A stretch of DNA of 64,000 nucleotides from Schaalia odontolytica (GCF_002847525.1 NZ_PKKM01000001.1:124001-188000), one strand, 5' to 3'. Positions 11,472 to 22,607 are shown, counted from the first letter of the stretch. The notes: generated from the letters alone by a model not told the origin. Program-made: numbers and translations.

Positions 11472-12467
11472 ATGCCCGACCACACACCTACGGACGCTCA
11501 CGACGTAGACGAGGCCCAGGCCTCGGTAATGAACGAGGAGAACCCTCCCACGGTCCCCGAGGGCATCGCCGTGCGTGACATGATGCGCGTCAAGTACGAG
11601 CCGCGCGCCTCCAATGAGGTTCTCATCATCACGGGCTACTCCGGGGCGGGTCGTACCGGTGCCGCCCGCGCACTCGAAGACCTTGACTGGTACGTCGTCG
11701 ACAACCTGCCGCCGACGATGCTGCCCGCGCTCGTCGGCATGATGTCGAATGACCCGGCTGCGGGCGTGCACCGACTGGCTGTCGGCGTGGACGTGCGCTC
11801 GCGTACGTTCTTCCGCACGCTTGATGCCACGCTCGAACAGCTCAAGGGCGCGGGCATTGTCTATCGCGTCATCTTCCTCGAGGCCAGCCCTGAGACACTG
11901 GTGCGCCGCTACGAATCCAACCGCCGCCCGCATCCCCTCCAGGGCGCCGGTACTCTTATGGACGGCATCAAGGCTGAGATGCGTCTGCTTGCGCCCCTGC
12001 GCCGCGCCGCCGACGAGGTTATCGACACCTCCACGATGAGTGTCCACGATCTGACGAGGCGCATCCGCGACATCGTGGCGGGGGAGGAGCGCCCCCTGCA
12101 GGTCACCGTCGAATCCTTCGGCTTCAAGCACGGCCTGCCCCTCGACGCCGATCACGTCGTCGACGTGCGCTTTCTCAAGAACCCGTACTGGGTCGATGAG
12201 CTTCGCCATCTCACGGGCAAGGACCAGGCGGTCGCCGACTACGTACTGTCACAGCCGGGCGCGCGTGATTTTGCCCTCGGATATGCCGACCTTCTTGCCC
12301 CCATGCTCAGCGGCTATCTGGCAGAATTGAAGCCATTCGTCACGATCGCCGTCGGATGCACGGGCGGAAAGCACCGCTCCGTTGCGTCCTCTGAGGCTAT
12401 CGCCGAACGCCTGCGCACACACGGATACACGGTTCGCGTGATGCACCGTGACATTGGGAGAGACTGA
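11472..12467 (+). CDS. rapZ: RapZ/YvcJ-family nucleotide-binding protein
   Basis: P-loop ATP/GTP-binding protein; in enterobacteria RapZ is an RNase adaptor controlling glucosamine-6-phosphate synthase, while the actinobacterial role is less clear. The 331-residue protein has a roughly 45-residue acidic N-terminal extension, then GYSGAGRTGAARALEDLDW (Walker A with Arg in place of the usual Lys), DNLPPTMLPAL and the C-terminal signature GCTGGKHRSV. An AGGAGG sits just before ATG 11472. It overlaps yvcK by one base, forming the conserved rapZ-yvcK-whiA unit. Confidence 0.93.
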   Translation: MPDHTPTDAHDVDEAQASVMNEENPPTVPEGIAVRDMMRVKYEPRASNEVLIITGYSGAGRTGAARALEDLDWYVVDNLPPTMLPALVGMMSNDPAAGVHRLAVGVDVRSRTFFRTLDATLEQLKGAGIVYRVIFLEASPETLVRRYESNRRPHPLQGAGTLMDGIKAEMRLLAPLRRAADEVIDTSTMSVHDLTRRIRDIVAGEERPLQVTVESFGFKHGLPLDADHVVDVRFLKNPYWVDELRHLTGKDQAVADYVLSQPGARDFALGYADLLAPMLSGYLAELKPFVTIAVGCTGGKHRSVASSEAIAERLRTHGYTVRVMHRDIGRD

Positions 12468-13471
12468 TGCCCTATCTTGATGCAGCCGGCTGGGTTCAAC
12501 GTGGAGAATCCGGCCAAAACATCGTCGCCCTCGGCGGCGGACACGGCCTGTCCGCAACCCTGCGGGCCCTGCGCCATATCACCCGCGCGCTGACGGCTGT
12601 TGTGACCGTCGCCGACGACGGCGGCAGCTCCGGCCGACTGCGCCAGGAGATGCCGATCCTGCCTCCTGGCGACCTGCGCATGGCGCTGGCCTCTCTCTGC
12701 GAGGAATCTGAGTGGGGCCTGACGTGGCGCGACGTCATGCAGCTGCGCCTCGACACGACCGGTCCGCTCAACGGGCACGCCCTCGGTAACCTGCTGATCT
12801 CCGGCCTGTGGCAGCTTCTCGACGATCCGGTCGAAGGCCTTGACTGGGTCGGTCGTCTGCTGGGTGCGCAGGGGCGTGTCCTGCCCATGTCGTCGACGCC
12901 GATCGACATCGAGGCGGATATGAACGACGGCGGCCGCCGCTACGTCGTGTCCGGCCAGTCCAAGGTCGCCATCGCTCCCGGCACCGTCGAGCACGTACGC
13001 ATTACTCCTGAAGCGCCCGAGGTACCTGCCGCGGTCACCGAGGCTATCTCCGAGGCCGACTGGGTCGTCCTGGGACCCGGCTCGTGGTACACCTCCGTGA
13101 TCCCGCACCTGCTGGTGCCAGAGATTAATCGCGCGCTTGCCACGACCGACGCCCACCGCGCGCTTGTGCTCAACCTGGCGCGCCAGCGCGGCGAAACCGA
13201 CCTCATGTCGACCGCCGACCACGTGCGTGTCCTGCGCGAGTACGCTCCCATGCTCAAGCTTGATGTGGTGGTCGCCGACCCGACGGCCTGTGACGATATC
13301 GACGACCTCATCGTTGCCGCCGAAGAACTCGGTGCTCGCGTTCTCCTGCGGCAGGTTCGCACGGGTGATGGTGCCCCGCACCACGACCCGCTGCGCCTCG
13401 CCGCCGCACTGCGTGACGCATTTGACGGCTTCCTTGGCGAGGTCGGACAGCCCGAAACGTGGTTACCTTAG
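12467..13471 (+). CDS. yvcK: YvcK/CofD-like gluconeogenesis factor
   Basis: Member of the YvcK (CofD-like) family, which binds UDP-sugars and links central carbon status to cell-wall synthesis and shape in Firmicutes and mycobacteria. The 334-residue protein has the nucleotide motif VALGGGHGLSATLRAL, the block TVADDGGSSGRLR, PPGDLRMALASL, GPLNGHALGNLLI and GPGSWYTSVIPHLL. Start and stop interlock with rapZ (TGATG). It lies 45 bases before whiA. The diphosphate-transfer activity of true CofD (F420 pathway) is not expected, because this is the whiA-linked YvcK branch. Confidence 0.93.
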   Translation: MPYLDAAGWVQRGESGQNIVALGGGHGLSATLRALRHITRALTAVVTVADDGGSSGRLRQEMPILPPGDLRMALASLCEESEWGLTWRDVMQLRLDTTGPLNGHALGNLLISGLWQLLDDPVEGLDWVGRLLGAQGRVLPMSSTPIDIEADMNDGGRRYVVSGQSKVAIAPGTVEHVRITPEAPEVPAAVTEAISEADWVVLGPGSWYTSVIPHLLVPEINRALATTDAHRALVLNLARQRGETDLMSTADHVRVLREYAPMLKLDVVVADPTACDDIDDLIVAAEELGARVLLRQVRTGDGAPHHDPLRLAAALRDAFDGFLGEVGQPETWLP

Positions 13472-13516
13472 AACCTGTTGCCTGCTGACAAACGACATGA
13501 CATATCTGGAGAAGCC

Positions 13517-14500
13517 GTGTCCCTGACATCTGACATGAAGGACGAGCTGGCGCGCGCCGTTATCACGACGCCGTCTGAGGTCGCCGCCGAAGTGAGCGCG
13601 ACGCTGCGTTTCGCGGGAGGCCTGCACCTCGTGGGTGGGCGCATCCTCGTCGAGGCCGAGCTTGACTCGCCCGTGGCCGCGCGCCGCCTGCGCACCTACC
13701 TGCAGGCTCTGTACAACGCCGAGTCTTCTGTCGTCGTGGTGTCCGGTTCTTCTCTGCGACGTGGCAAGCGCTACGTCGTGCGCGTCGTTCATAAGGCCGA
13801 CGAGCTCGCGCGCCTCACCGGCCTCGTCGATTCCCTGCGTCGCCCCGTGCGCGGCCTGCCTCCGGTGCTCGTCGCTTCCGGAACGGCGGAGGCCGCGGCT
13901 ATCTGGCGCGGTGCCTTCCTCGCGCGCGGTTCGCTCATGGAACCCGGACGCTCTTCTTCCCTTGAGATCACGTGCCCCGGTCCCGAGGTGGCTCTCGCGA
14001 TGGTGGGGTGTGCGCGCAAACTCGGCGCGGCCGCCCGTTCGAAAGAGGTTCGCGGTACCGACCGCGTTTCCGTCCGCGATTCGGACGCGATCGGAACCCT
14101 GATCTCCGCCATGGGCGCCCCCCAGACCTTCGAGGCGTGGCAGGAGCGGCGCGAACGCCGCGAGGCCCGAGGCAGCGCCAACCGACTGGCTAACTTTGAC
14201 GACGCGAACCTGCGCCGCTCCGCCCGCGCGGCCGTCGCCGCGGGTGCCCGCGTTGAACGCGCCTTCGAGATTCTTGGAGACGACGTGCCCGCCCACCTGC
14301 TCGAGGCCGGCACTCTGCGTCTGCAGTACAAGCAGGCCTCCCTCGAGGAGCTCGGCAAGCACACGAATCCGCCTCTCACTAAGGATGCTGTCGCCGGTCG
14401 TATCCGCAGGCTTCTGGCTCTTGCGGACAAGGTCGCGCACGAGCGCGGCATCCCGGACACGGAATCCGCGCTCACCCTCGACATGCTCGAGGAGGACTGA
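13517..14500 (+). CDS. whiA: WhiA sporulation/division transcription regulator
   Basis: DNA-binding protein that in Streptomyces directs sporulation septation and in other Gram-positives affects division and chromosome segregation. GTG 13517 is chosen because it has GGAG at proper spacing and gives the family's typical 327 residues ([13 protein letters not shown]); a longer frame opens at 13478. The N-terminal half is a degenerate LAGLIDADG fold without catalytic acids ([14 protein letters not shown]), and the C-terminal half is a helix-turn-helix ([21 protein letters not shown]). It completes the rapZ-yvcK-whiA module. Confidence 0.95.
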   Translation: MSLTSDMKDELARAVITTPSEVAAEVSATLRFAGGLHLVGGRILVEAELDSPVAARRLRTYLQALYNAESSVVVVSGSSLRRGKRYVVRVVHKADELARLTGLVDSLRRPVRGLPPVLVASGTAEAAAIWRGAFLARGSLMEPGRSSSLEITCPGPEVALAMVGCARKLGAAARSKEVRGTDRVSVRDSDAIGTLISAMGAPQTFEAWQERRERREARGSANRLANFDDANLRRSARAAVAAGARVERAFEILGDDVPAHLLEAGTLRLQYKQASLEELGKHTNPPLTKDAVAGRIRRLLALADKVAHERGIPDTESALTLDMLEED

Positions 14501-15712
<1,212 letters not shown>

Positions 15713-15748
15713 GCACACAGCTGATACACCAGCCATGAGCTGATCAGC

Positions 15749-15782
15749 GAGATGCCCGTGCACGCTCGTGCACGGGCATCTC
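15749..15782. terminator. perfect 16-bp hairpin between gap and pgk
   Basis: Arms 15749-15764 and 15767-15782 are perfectly complementary with a 2-base centre. It lies 36 bases after the gap stop and 37 before pgk, so it acts either as a terminator or as a processing or attenuation element inside the glycolytic run. Confidence 0.7.
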
Positions 15783-15819
15783 GTACATCGCCACCGCCTT
15801 CAGACCGAAAGGACTCCTC

Positions 15820-17010
15820 GTGAGGACCATCTCCACCCTGGGCGACCTGCGCGGCAAGCGCGTCCTCGTCCGCTCCGACTTCAACGTTCCGCTCAAGGAC
15901 GGCGTCATCACCGACGACGGCCGTATCCGCGCGGCGCTGCCTACCCTTAAGACCCTCACCGACGCCGGTGCCAAGGTCGTCATCATGGCCCACCTCGGCC
16001 GCCCCAAGGGCAAGGTCGATCCCGCCTTCTCGCTGGCCCCCGTCGCCAAGCGCCTCGCTGAGCTTTCCGGTGTGAAGGTCACGCTGGCCTCCGACGTCGT
16101 TGGCCCGTCGGCCACCGAGACCGTCGCCGCCCTGGGTGAGGGCGAGATCGCCCTGGTCGAGAACGTCCGTTTCGATCCCCGTGAGACCTCCAAGGTCGAC
16201 GAGGAGCGCGAAGAGCTTGCCCGCGAGTACGCCAAGCTCGGCGACGCGTTCGTCTCCGACGGCTTCGGCGTCGTCCACCGCAAGCAGGCCTCCGTCTACG
16301 ACATTGCGAAGCTGCTGCCCTCGGCCGCTGGTCTGCTCGTCCTCAAGGAGATCGAGTCCCTGTCCAAGGTCACCGGCGACCCCGAGCGCCCCTACGGCGT
16401 CGTCCTCGGCGGCTCCAAGGTTTCCGACAAGCTCGGCGTCATCGCCAACCTGCTGAAGAAGGCTGACATGCTCTTCATCGGCGGCGGCATGGTCTTCACC
16501 TTCCTCGCCGCTCAGGGCTACTCGGTGGGCAAGTCCCTCCTCGAGGAAGACCAGATCGACACCGTCAAGGGCTACATCGCCGAGGCCGCAGAGCGCGGCG
16601 TCGACCTCGTCCTGCCCGTGGATGTCATCGTCGCCCCCGAGTTCGCGGCCGACGCGCCCGCGACCGTCGTCAAGGTCGACGCCATTCCCGACGACCAGAT
16701 GGGTCTGGACATCGGCCCCGAGTCCGCGAAGCTCTTCGCCGACAAGCTGGCCACCGCGAAGACCGTGGCCTGGAATGGCCCCATGGGCGTCTTCGAGTTC
16801 GATGCGTTCGCCGGCGGCACCCGCGCCGTCGCCGAAGCCCTCTCCACGGGCTCCATGTTCTCCGTCATCGGCGGTGGCGACTCCGCCGCGGCCGTGCGCC
16901 TGCTCGGCTTCGACGAGAACACCTTCTCCCACATTTCCACTGGTGGTGGCGCCTCCCTCGAGCTCCTCGAGGGCAAGGTTCTGCCCGGTATCGCAGTTCT
17001 GGAGGACTGA
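15820..17010 (+). CDS. pgk: phosphoglycerate kinase
   Basis: Transfers phosphate from 1,3-bisphosphoglycerate to ADP. The 396-residue protein begins at GTG 15820 after AAAGGA. Family marks are the substrate block [15 protein letters not shown], the HLGRPKG loop, the conserved [12 protein letters not shown], the hinge and nucleotide region [30 protein letters not shown] and the C-terminal GGGDSAAAV. tpiA follows three bases later, so the two are translated from one message. Codon choice is strongly biased to C-ending codons, as expected of highly expressed glycolytic genes. Confidence 0.97.
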   Translation: MRTISTLGDLRGKRVLVRSDFNVPLKDGVITDDGRIRAALPTLKTLTDAGAKVVIMAHLGRPKGKVDPAFSLAPVAKRLAELSGVKVTLASDVVGPSATETVAALGEGEIALVENVRFDPRETSKVDEEREELAREYAKLGDAFVSDGFGVVHRKQASVYDIAKLLPSAAGLLVLKEIESLSKVTGDPERPYGVVLGGSKVSDKLGVIANLLKKADMLFIGGGMVFTFLAAQGYSVGKSLLEEDQIDTVKGYIAEAAERGVDLVLPVDVIVAPEFAADAPATVVKVDAIPDDQMGLDIGPESAKLFADKLATAKTVAWNGPMGVFEFDAFAGGTRAVAEALSTGSMFSVIGGGDSAAAVRLLGFDENTFSHISTGGGASLELLEGKVLPGIAVLED

Positions 17011-17013
17011 CTC

Positions 17014-17790
17014 ATGGCACGTACGCCCCTGATGGCCGGCAACTGGAAGATGAACCTCGATCACCTCGAGGCCAACCGCCTCGTCCAGGGCCTGGAGATG
17101 GCCCTGTCCGACGCAGGCCACGACTACTCCAAGTGCGAGGTCCTCGTCATCCCGCCGTTCACCGACATCCGCACCGTCCAGACCATCGTTGATGCCGATG
17201 ATCTGCAGATCAAGTACGGTGCTCAGGACGTCTCGATCCACGACAATGGCGCCTACACCGGTGAAATCTCCACCGAAATGCTGACCAAGCTCGGCGTCTC
17301 CTATGTGGTCATGGGCCACTCCGAGCGTCGCGAGTACCACGGTGAGTCCGACGAGCTCGTCGGTGCCAAGGCCCGCAAGGTCTTCGACGCCGGCATGACC
17401 CCGATCCTGTGCTGCGGCGAGGCCCTCGAGGTCCGCAAGGCCGGCACCTACGTCGAGTTCGTGCTCGGCCAGATCCGCGCCGCCCTCGCCGGCTGGAAGG
17501 CCGAAGAGGTCGCCAAGATCGTCATCGCCTACGAGCCCATCTGGGCCATCGGCACCGGCGAAACCGCTTCCGCCGAGGACGCCCAGGAAGTGTGCGGTGC
17601 CATCCGCGCTGCCCTGGCCGAGGACTTCGGCGCCGAGACCGCCGAGTCCACGCGCATCCTCTACGGCGGCTCCGCCAAGCCCGACAACATCAAGGAGCTC
17701 ATGGCTCAGCCCGACGTCGACGGCGGCCTCGTCGGCGGCGCGTCCCTCAAGGCTGACTCCTTCGCCGCCATGGCGACGTTCTACGCCTGA
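17014..17790 (+). CDS. tpiA: triosephosphate isomerase
   Basis: Interconverts dihydroxyacetone phosphate and glyceraldehyde-3-phosphate. The 258-residue TIM barrel shows the catalytic lysine in NWKMN (Lys12), the catalytic histidine in [12 protein letters not shown], the catalytic glutamate in [11 protein letters not shown], and the phosphate loop YGGSAKPDN. It starts three bases after pgk. A 14-bp hairpin ends the glycolytic run 58 bases downstream, setting it apart from secG. Confidence 0.97.
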   Translation: MARTPLMAGNWKMNLDHLEANRLVQGLEMALSDAGHDYSKCEVLVIPPFTDIRTVQTIVDADDLQIKYGAQDVSIHDNGAYTGEISTEMLTKLGVSYVVMGHSERREYHGESDELVGAKARKVFDAGMTPILCCGEALEVRKAGTYVEFVLGQIRAALAGWKAEEVAKIVIAYEPIWAIGTGETASAEDAQEVCGAIRAALAEDFGAETAESTRILYGGSAKPDNIKELMAQPDVDGGLVGGASLKADSFAAMATFYA

Positions 17791-17848
17791 GAAACCGTAA
17801 CGCGCCCACTCCGCCCAGCCACGTAAGCCGGGTCGGAGCGGACGCGAG

Positions 17849-17880
17849 GTGGGGCCAACCGGTGTGCCGGTTGGCCCCAC
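17849..17880 (+). terminator. hairpin terminator after tpiA
   Basis: A perfect 14-bp inverted repeat (17849-17862 with 17867-17880) with a TGTG loop lies between tpiA and secG. No T-tract follows. Confidence 0.8.
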
Positions 17881-17952
17881 CGGCATTCTCAGTTAGACTA
17901 AAGCTATATGTGCCCCGATCCGGGGCGAACTGCGATAGAAACTGGATTGACC

Positions 17953-18198
17953 GTGACCATTCTGAACAACGTCCTGATCGTGCTGATCTTCCTGACCAGC
18001 ATCCTGCTGACCCTGACCGTCCTCATGCACAAGGGACAGGGTGGCGGTCTGTCGGACATGTTCGGTGGCGGCATTTCCTCGTCGGCCGGCTCCTCCGGTG
18101 TCGCCGAGCGTAACCTGAACCGCATCACGCTGGGCACGCTGCTCATCTGGCTGGTGTGCATCATTGGCTACGCGCTGCTGGCGAAGTTCGGTAGCTAA
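17953..18198 (+). CDS. secG: preprotein translocase subunit SecG
   Basis: Small membrane subunit that stabilises the SecYEG channel. From GTG 17953 the product is 81 residues, the usual size; an in-frame opening at 17908 would add 15 non-homologous residues. There are two transmembrane helices (about residues 2-22 and 57-77) joined by the signature HKGQGGGLSDMFGGG. The location next to tpiA is standard in actinobacteria. Its ribosome site is weak, so the exact start is slightly uncertain. Confidence 0.93.
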   Translation: MTILNNVLIVLIFLTSILLTLTVLMHKGQGGGLSDMFGGGISSSAGSSGVAERNLNRITLGTLLIWLVCIIGYALLAKFGS

Positions 18199-18203
18199 TA
18201 CTC

Positions 18204-19196
18204 GTGACGTACGTAGCGCTGTGGCTCCCCGCACTCGTGTGGGGAGCCCTCTTTCTCTGGTCCTATTGGCGCGAACCTCGGCAGTTTCGCAACGCGTTCT
18301 TTCTTTTCTTCTTCTGCGCGTCCACCCTCAGCGCAGCCGCGGAGGCCTTCGCTCAGTGGTGGATCACGGTCCCGATCTTCCTGGCCGTCGCGCTCGCCCC
18401 GGTCGTCACGATCGTCTTCATGGTGGTCAACCAGGTCAGCCTCGTTCGGCGCGAGGGTTTCTCCTTCGCTCACGCCCTGCCGCTGCTCTTCGCGTGCGCG
18501 ATCGTCGCCTGGTTCGGTGTGCTTCCCGTTGCAGTTGCCCTGCGAGCACCGGAAGTGGTAATCGGCTTCGTCCTCGCGATCATGGCTTGCGGCGCGTGGT
18601 TCTTCCTATCGTTTGCAGCACTGCTCCTTTACTCGTGGCTCTACCGTTCGCTCCCGAGGAAGCGGCACTACGAGTTCATCATCATCCACGGTGCGGGACT
18701 GATAGGGGAGGAGCTGACGCCTCTGCTGCGCGGACGCGTCGAGTGCGCCTACGAGCTGTGGGTCACTCAGGGGCGGCACGCGACCCTCGTTCCGTCGGGA
18801 GGGCAGGGTGAGGACGAGGAAATCTCCGAGGCGGAGGCGATGGCGCGTTACCTGCGTAGCCTCGGTGTTCCCGACACCAAGATGCTCCTGGAGGATCGAT
18901 CGACGACGACGTGGGAGAACCTGAGGTTCTCACGGGACCTTATCGCCGAAAACTCCTCGGGCGGAGCGCCGCGAAGCGCATTGGTCACCAGCGACTATCA
19001 CGTGTTCCGTGCCGCCATGTACGCGCGGGCAGTCGGATTAAACGCCGACGGGCTGGGCTCGCGAACTGCACGCTACTACTTCCCGACGGCCTTCATCCGA
19101 GAGTTCATCGCAATCACGCGCAGGTACTGGTGGCCGTACGCGACGATCATGGGCCTGTGGGCGATTTTTACGGTCATCGCCCTGATCTTGCACTAG
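18204..19196 (+). CDS. YdcF/SanA-like DUF218 membrane protein
   Basis: 330 residues from GTG 18204, five bases after the secG stop. The N-terminal half has about five membrane helices (residues about 3-25, 28-48, 51-72, 89-112, 120-147). After it comes a DUF218 domain starting YEFIIIHGAGLIGEELTPLL, with the conserved blocks SGGQGEDEEISEAEAMARYL, LEDRSTTTWENLRFSRDL and TSDYHVFRAAMYARAVG. A last helix lies at about 307-329. DUF218 proteins such as ElyC and SanA affect envelope integrity; the substrate is unknown. The gene converges on pgl with a 26-base gap. Confidence 0.82.
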   Translation: MTYVALWLPALVWGALFLWSYWREPRQFRNAFFLFFFCASTLSAAAEAFAQWWITVPIFLAVALAPVVTIVFMVVNQVSLVRREGFSFAHALPLLFACAIVAWFGVLPVAVALRAPEVVIGFVLAIMACGAWFFLSFAALLLYSWLYRSLPRKRHYEFIIIHGAGLIGEELTPLLRGRVECAYELWVTQGRHATLVPSGGQGEDEEISEAEAMARYLRSLGVPDTKMLLEDRSTTTWENLRFSRDLIAENSSGGAPRSALVTSDYHVFRAAMYARAVGLNADGLGSRTARYYFPTAFIREFIAITRRYWWPYATIMGLWAIFTVIALILH

Positions 19197-19222
19197 ATTG
19201 GTGCGCTCAACGGGCGCCTGCC

Positions 19223-19972
19223 TCACGGCGCGAGCGTAGCGATGCTGGCCGCAGCCGCCTCGTCAAGGTAGACGCGTGTCGTGGGGGCAAGGACGCCCGC
19301 GACTGGGAGGTCGAGGGGAGACGCGCCCGCAAAGGCTTGCCCGAGAGCATCCGCCTTCGCTGTACCCGCCGTCGTCAGCCACACCTCGCCGCACGCGCGC
19401 ATGACTGGCATCGATACCGTGATGCGCTCGGGTGGGGGCTTGGGAGAATTGCGGATCGCCAGAATGGGGGAGGCCTCGTCCATGTCGACGCGTCCCGGGA
19501 AGAGTGAGCAGATGTGCCCGTCGGGGCCCATGCCGATCAGTGCGATGTCAAAGGAACCCTCGCCCATCAGCTCACGCCACGTGTCAGCGAACGCCGTGGT
19601 CGCCTCGTCAAGGGAACCCGCGCCAGGAGCGGACGCATCCGAGGTCGGCATACGGACGAACTCGACGCCGGTGGCCGCGTGGAGGAAGCCCTCCCACGCC
19701 TGATCATCGTTGCGATCCTCGTTGCCCGCCGGCACATAACGCTCGTCGACCAGCCACACGCGCACGCGTGACCAGTCGATCTTGTCGGCAGACGGGAGCA
19801 ACGACGGCAAGAGGGTTGTCGTGATGGCGCCCCCCGAGATGGCCAGATTGATGCGCGAGTCAGCTCCGGCCTCGTCGATGAGTGTGTTGAGACGAGCGAG
19901 GAACGCGCGGCCGACGGCCTCGTTCAGTTCCTCGACGGTCGGGTAGACCTCGAACGTGTGGACAGTCGCCAT
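19223..19972 (-). CDS. pgl: 6-phosphogluconolactonase
   Basis: Hydrolyses 6-phosphogluconolactone in the oxidative pentose phosphate pathway. The roughly 249-residue DevB-type protein carries NLAISGGAITTTLLPSLL, the block VWLVDERYVPAGNEDRND and the catalytic signature LIGMGPDGHICSLFPG. ATG 19972 has an AGGGTGAG upstream and is preferred; a GTG at 19978 overlaps the opcA stop (GTGA) and would add two residues. The order zwf-opcA-pgl on one strand with overlapping codons marks a single operon. Confidence 0.93.
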   Translation of the reverse strand: MATVHTFEVYPTVEELNEAVGRAFLARLNTLIDEAGADSRINLAISGGAITTTLLPSLLPSADKIDWSRVRVWLVDERYVPAGNEDRNDDQAWEGFLHAATGVEFVRMPTSDASAPGAGSLDEATTAFADTWRELMGEGSFDIALIGMGPDGHICSLFPGRVDMDEASPILAIRNSPKPPPERITVSMPVMRACGEVWLTTAGTAKADALGQAFAGASPLDLPVAGVLAPTTRVYLDEAAAASIATLAP

Positions 19973-19974
19973 CG

Positions 19975-20916
19975 TCACTCACCCTCAGAGCAAGCAGCCA
20001 GCCGCGGGAGTTCCTTGGTGAGGAGCTCCCCGTAGTACACGTCCGGATCCATGCGACGCAGATCCTCCATGAGGGAGTCCTGCACGGAGCGGCGTGCGAG
20101 GTTCACGGAGCGATCCTCGAGGCCCGGGCGCGACAGGCGCGCGACCGATGAGGAGGCGCTACGCGACAGCGACACGGTCTCGTCGTCGTCGAAGAAGAAC
20201 GTGATGTCCGTGATTGTGAGGGCCTCGGGATCCACGACTCGCTCGACGGGCACACCCAGCTGGTGGTGCAGCCACGCGGCCACGAGGAAAGGCGAGGGGT
20301 GCGTCGCGTTACCCGCGACGCGGATCGACGTCGGCAGGCGGTCAAAGTCCTCTGCGACGGCCGCAAGCAGTGCCCGCCACAGAGTGACGCCGGCCCACGC
20401 GAGATCAGTGTCGCCGGGGGTGTAGACGGCCGAGAGGGCCGACAGGGTATCCATGGGACACTCTGTTGCGCGCGAGTCTGTAATGCGCTTGACCGCGAGG
20501 CGACCAAGCGGGTGCGCGCCCGGGTTCTGCGGGGGAACGACCGGCCAGTAGGTGACGACAGGCGTGTCAGACTGGAGAAGCGGCATGACGAGCGAGTCGA
20601 TGTTCGACGCGGCCTCACCGCGAGGCTCAAGGATGATGATGTCGGACAGGCCCGCTGCGTCGCCGACGCGGATCTGGGCGTTCAGACGCGCCGTGCCCTC
20701 TGTGGACTCAGGCTCGACGATGACGATCACGCGGCAGGGATGCTCGCGCGAGACCGCGTCGGAAACCTCGATCGCGTTGTCGACATCGATGAGGTCGGGC
20801 ACGCAGATGAGCAGTGTGAGGACACGGCTCAGAGCGGCGGAACCGCGCTCGTCGCGCAGCTCCACGATGCGGGAGGCGACCTCGGCCGACGTGGTGTTCT
20901 TCAGGGTGATGATCAC
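19975..20916 (-). CDS. opcA: glucose-6-phosphate dehydrogenase assembly protein OpcA
   Basis: Actinobacterial and cyanobacterial activator needed for full glucose-6-phosphate dehydrogenase activity. The frame extends upstream to 21048, but GTG 20916 has a strong GGAGG and overlaps the zwf stop (GTGA), giving 313 residues that begin VIITLKNTTSAEVASRIVEL. Family marks include HPCRVIVIVEPES and the paired block SDTPVVTYWPVVPPQNP. It sits between zwf and pgl, consistent with its known partner. No catalytic site is expected. Confidence 0.92.
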   Translation of the reverse strand: MIITLKNTTSAEVASRIVELRDERGSAALSRVLTLLICVPDLIDVDNAIEVSDAVSREHPCRVIVIVEPESTEGTARLNAQIRVGDAAGLSDIIILEPRGEAASNIDSLVMPLLQSDTPVVTYWPVVPPQNPGAHPLGRLAVKRITDSRATECPMDTLSALSAVYTPGDTDLAWAGVTLWRALLAAVAEDFDRLPTSIRVAGNATHPSPFLVAAWLHHQLGVPVERVVDPEALTITDITFFFDDDETVSLSRSASSSVARLSRPGLEDRSVNLARRSVQDSLMEDLRRMDPDVYYGELLTKELPRLAACSEGE

Positions 20917-22439
20917 GGGAGCCTCCAGAAACGGCCGTCGCGGGCCAGCATGTCGTGCGCGGATTGGGGACCCCACGTGCCGGGCGCGTAGGGCTCGGGC
21001 TGCCCCTGGGTTTCCCAGAAGGACAGGATCGGGTCGAGGATCTTCCACGAGGCCTCGACCTCGCGCTGGTGCGGGAACAGGGGAGCGGAGCCGACGAGCG
21101 CGTCCAGGATGAGGCGCTCGTATGCCTCAGGCGAGTCCTCGGTGAACGCGTGACCGTAGGCGAAGTCCATGGTCACGTCACGCACCTGCATGGAAGTGCC
21201 CGGAACCTTCGCGCCGAGCTTGAGGGTCAGGCCCTCGTCCGGCTGGACGCGGATAACGAGCGCGTTCTGGCCGGACTCGCTGAGCTCGGAGTTGCCGAAG
21301 GGCACGTGGGCCGAGCGCTTGAAAATGACAGCAATCTCGGTGACGCGCTTGCCGAGGCGCTTGCCGGCGCGCAGGTAGAAGGGCACGCCCGCCCAGCGAC
21401 GCGTGTCCACGAAGAGTTTAATCGCGGCGAAGGTTTCGGTGGTCGAGTCGGCCGGAATGCCGTCCTCTTCGAGGTAGCCGCGCACCTGATCGCCGCCCTG
21501 CCAGCCGCCGGCGTACTGCCCGCGAGCCGTATCGATGGCCAGGTCCTCGGGCAGGCGCACTGCAGAGAGCACCTTCTCCTTCTCCGATCGGATTTCCTCG
21601 GGCGTGAAGTGGACGGGCTCCTCCATGGCGGTCAGTGCCATGAGCTGCAGCAGGTGGTTCTGGATGATGTCACGGGCCGCGCCGATGCCGTCGTAGTAGC
21701 CCGCGCGCGTGCCGATGCCGATGTCCTCGGCCATCGTGATCTGCACGGAATCGACGTAGTTCGCCTTCCATAGCGGCTCGAACATCGCGTTCGCGAAGCG
21801 CATCGCCATGATGTTCTGGACGGTTTCCTTGCCCAGGTAGTGGTCAATGCGGAAGACGTCCTGCTCGTCGAAGATCTGCGAGATGACATCGGAGAGCACT
21901 TGCGCGGACTTGAGGTCGTGTCCGAAAGGCTTCTCGATGATGACGCGACGCCATTCGCGACCCTGACGTTTGTTGAGGCCCGTGTCGGACAGGTGCTTGG
22001 CCACGACCGGGAAGTACGACGGAGGAATGGACAGATAGAAGGCGTGGTTGCCGCCGGTGCCGCGTGAGTGGTCGAGTTCGGCGACGGTCTCGGCGAGGCG
22101 ACGGTAGGCTTCCGGATCGTCGAAGGTGCCGGAGACGAAGCGCAGGCCCGAGCGGAGCTGATTCCAGGTTCCCTCGTTGAAGCCTGTGCGTGTGTGTGCC
22201 TCGATGGACGCGCGCACGTATTCCTCGAAGTCCTGAGGGCTCCAGTCGCGGCGCGCGAAGCCGGTGAGGGAAAACGCCGGGTGGAGAAGGCCTCGGTTTG
22301 CGAGGTCGTAGATCGCAGGGAGCAACTTCTTGCGAGCGAGGTCACCGGTGATACCGAAGATGACGAGGCCGCACGGCGGGGAGATGCGCGGAAGCCTGCG
22401 ATCCTGTGGATCGCGCAGGGTGGGGATCTCGTTGGTCAC
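20913..22439 (-). CDS. zwf: glucose-6-phosphate 1-dehydrogenase
   Basis: Oxidises glucose-6-phosphate to the lactone with reduction of NADP. The 508-residue protein has the coenzyme motif VIFGITGDLARKKLLPAIYD and the active-site signature RIDHYLGKETVQN with the conserved lysine and histidine. It leads the zwf-opcA-pgl operon. In many actinobacteria transaldolase separates tkt from zwf, but here a 168-base spacer with a tkt terminator stands in that place. Its start at 22439 gives VTNEIPTLRDPQDRRLP. Confidence 0.96.
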   Translation of the reverse strand: MTNEIPTLRDPQDRRLPRISPPCGLVIFGITGDLARKKLLPAIYDLANRGLLHPAFSLTGFARRDWSPQDFEEYVRASIEAHTRTGFNEGTWNQLRSGLRFVSGTFDDPEAYRRLAETVAELDHSRGTGGNHAFYLSIPPSYFPVVAKHLSDTGLNKRQGREWRRVIIEKPFGHDLKSAQVLSDVISQIFDEQDVFRIDHYLGKETVQNIMAMRFANAMFEPLWKANYVDSVQITMAEDIGIGTRAGYYDGIGAARDIIQNHLLQLMALTAMEEPVHFTPEEIRSEKEKVLSAVRLPEDLAIDTARGQYAGGWQGGDQVRGYLEEDGIPADSTTETFAAIKLFVDTRRWAGVPFYLRAGKRLGKRVTEIAVIFKRSAHVPFGNSELSESGQNALVIRVQPDEGLTLKLGAKVPGTSMQVRDVTMDFAYGHAFTEDSPEAYERLILDALVGSAPLFPHQREVEASWKILDPILSFWETQGQPEPYAPGTWGPQSAHDMLARDGRFWRLP

Positions 22440-22544
22440 GAGTGGTCGCTCCGTTCGCTAGGGGGAAGGACGAGGCCGGGGCCCGAACGCTTCGCCCGAA
22501 GGGGGAAATGGAACGGGACCGAGGACCCACACATGTGTAAGAGA

Positions 22545-22584
22545 ATAGGGCTGCTGGCACGCCCTCGCGCGCCAGCAGCCCTAT
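22545..22584 (-). terminator. hairpin terminator after tkt
   Basis: A perfect 14-bp inverted repeat (22545-22558 with 22571-22584) lies 23 bases beyond the tkt stop on the minus strand and before zwf. The adjoining 22455-22540 spacer would hold the zwf promoter; I could not identify its -10 with confidence. Confidence 0.75.
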
Positions 22585-22607
22585 GTTCAGTTCAGTTGAC
22601 TATAAAG

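Noticed and set aside
11640..11670. defective RapZ because Walker A has Arg instead of Lys
   Set aside because: Actinobacterial members of this family commonly have SGAGR in this place, so it is a lineage feature rather than damage.
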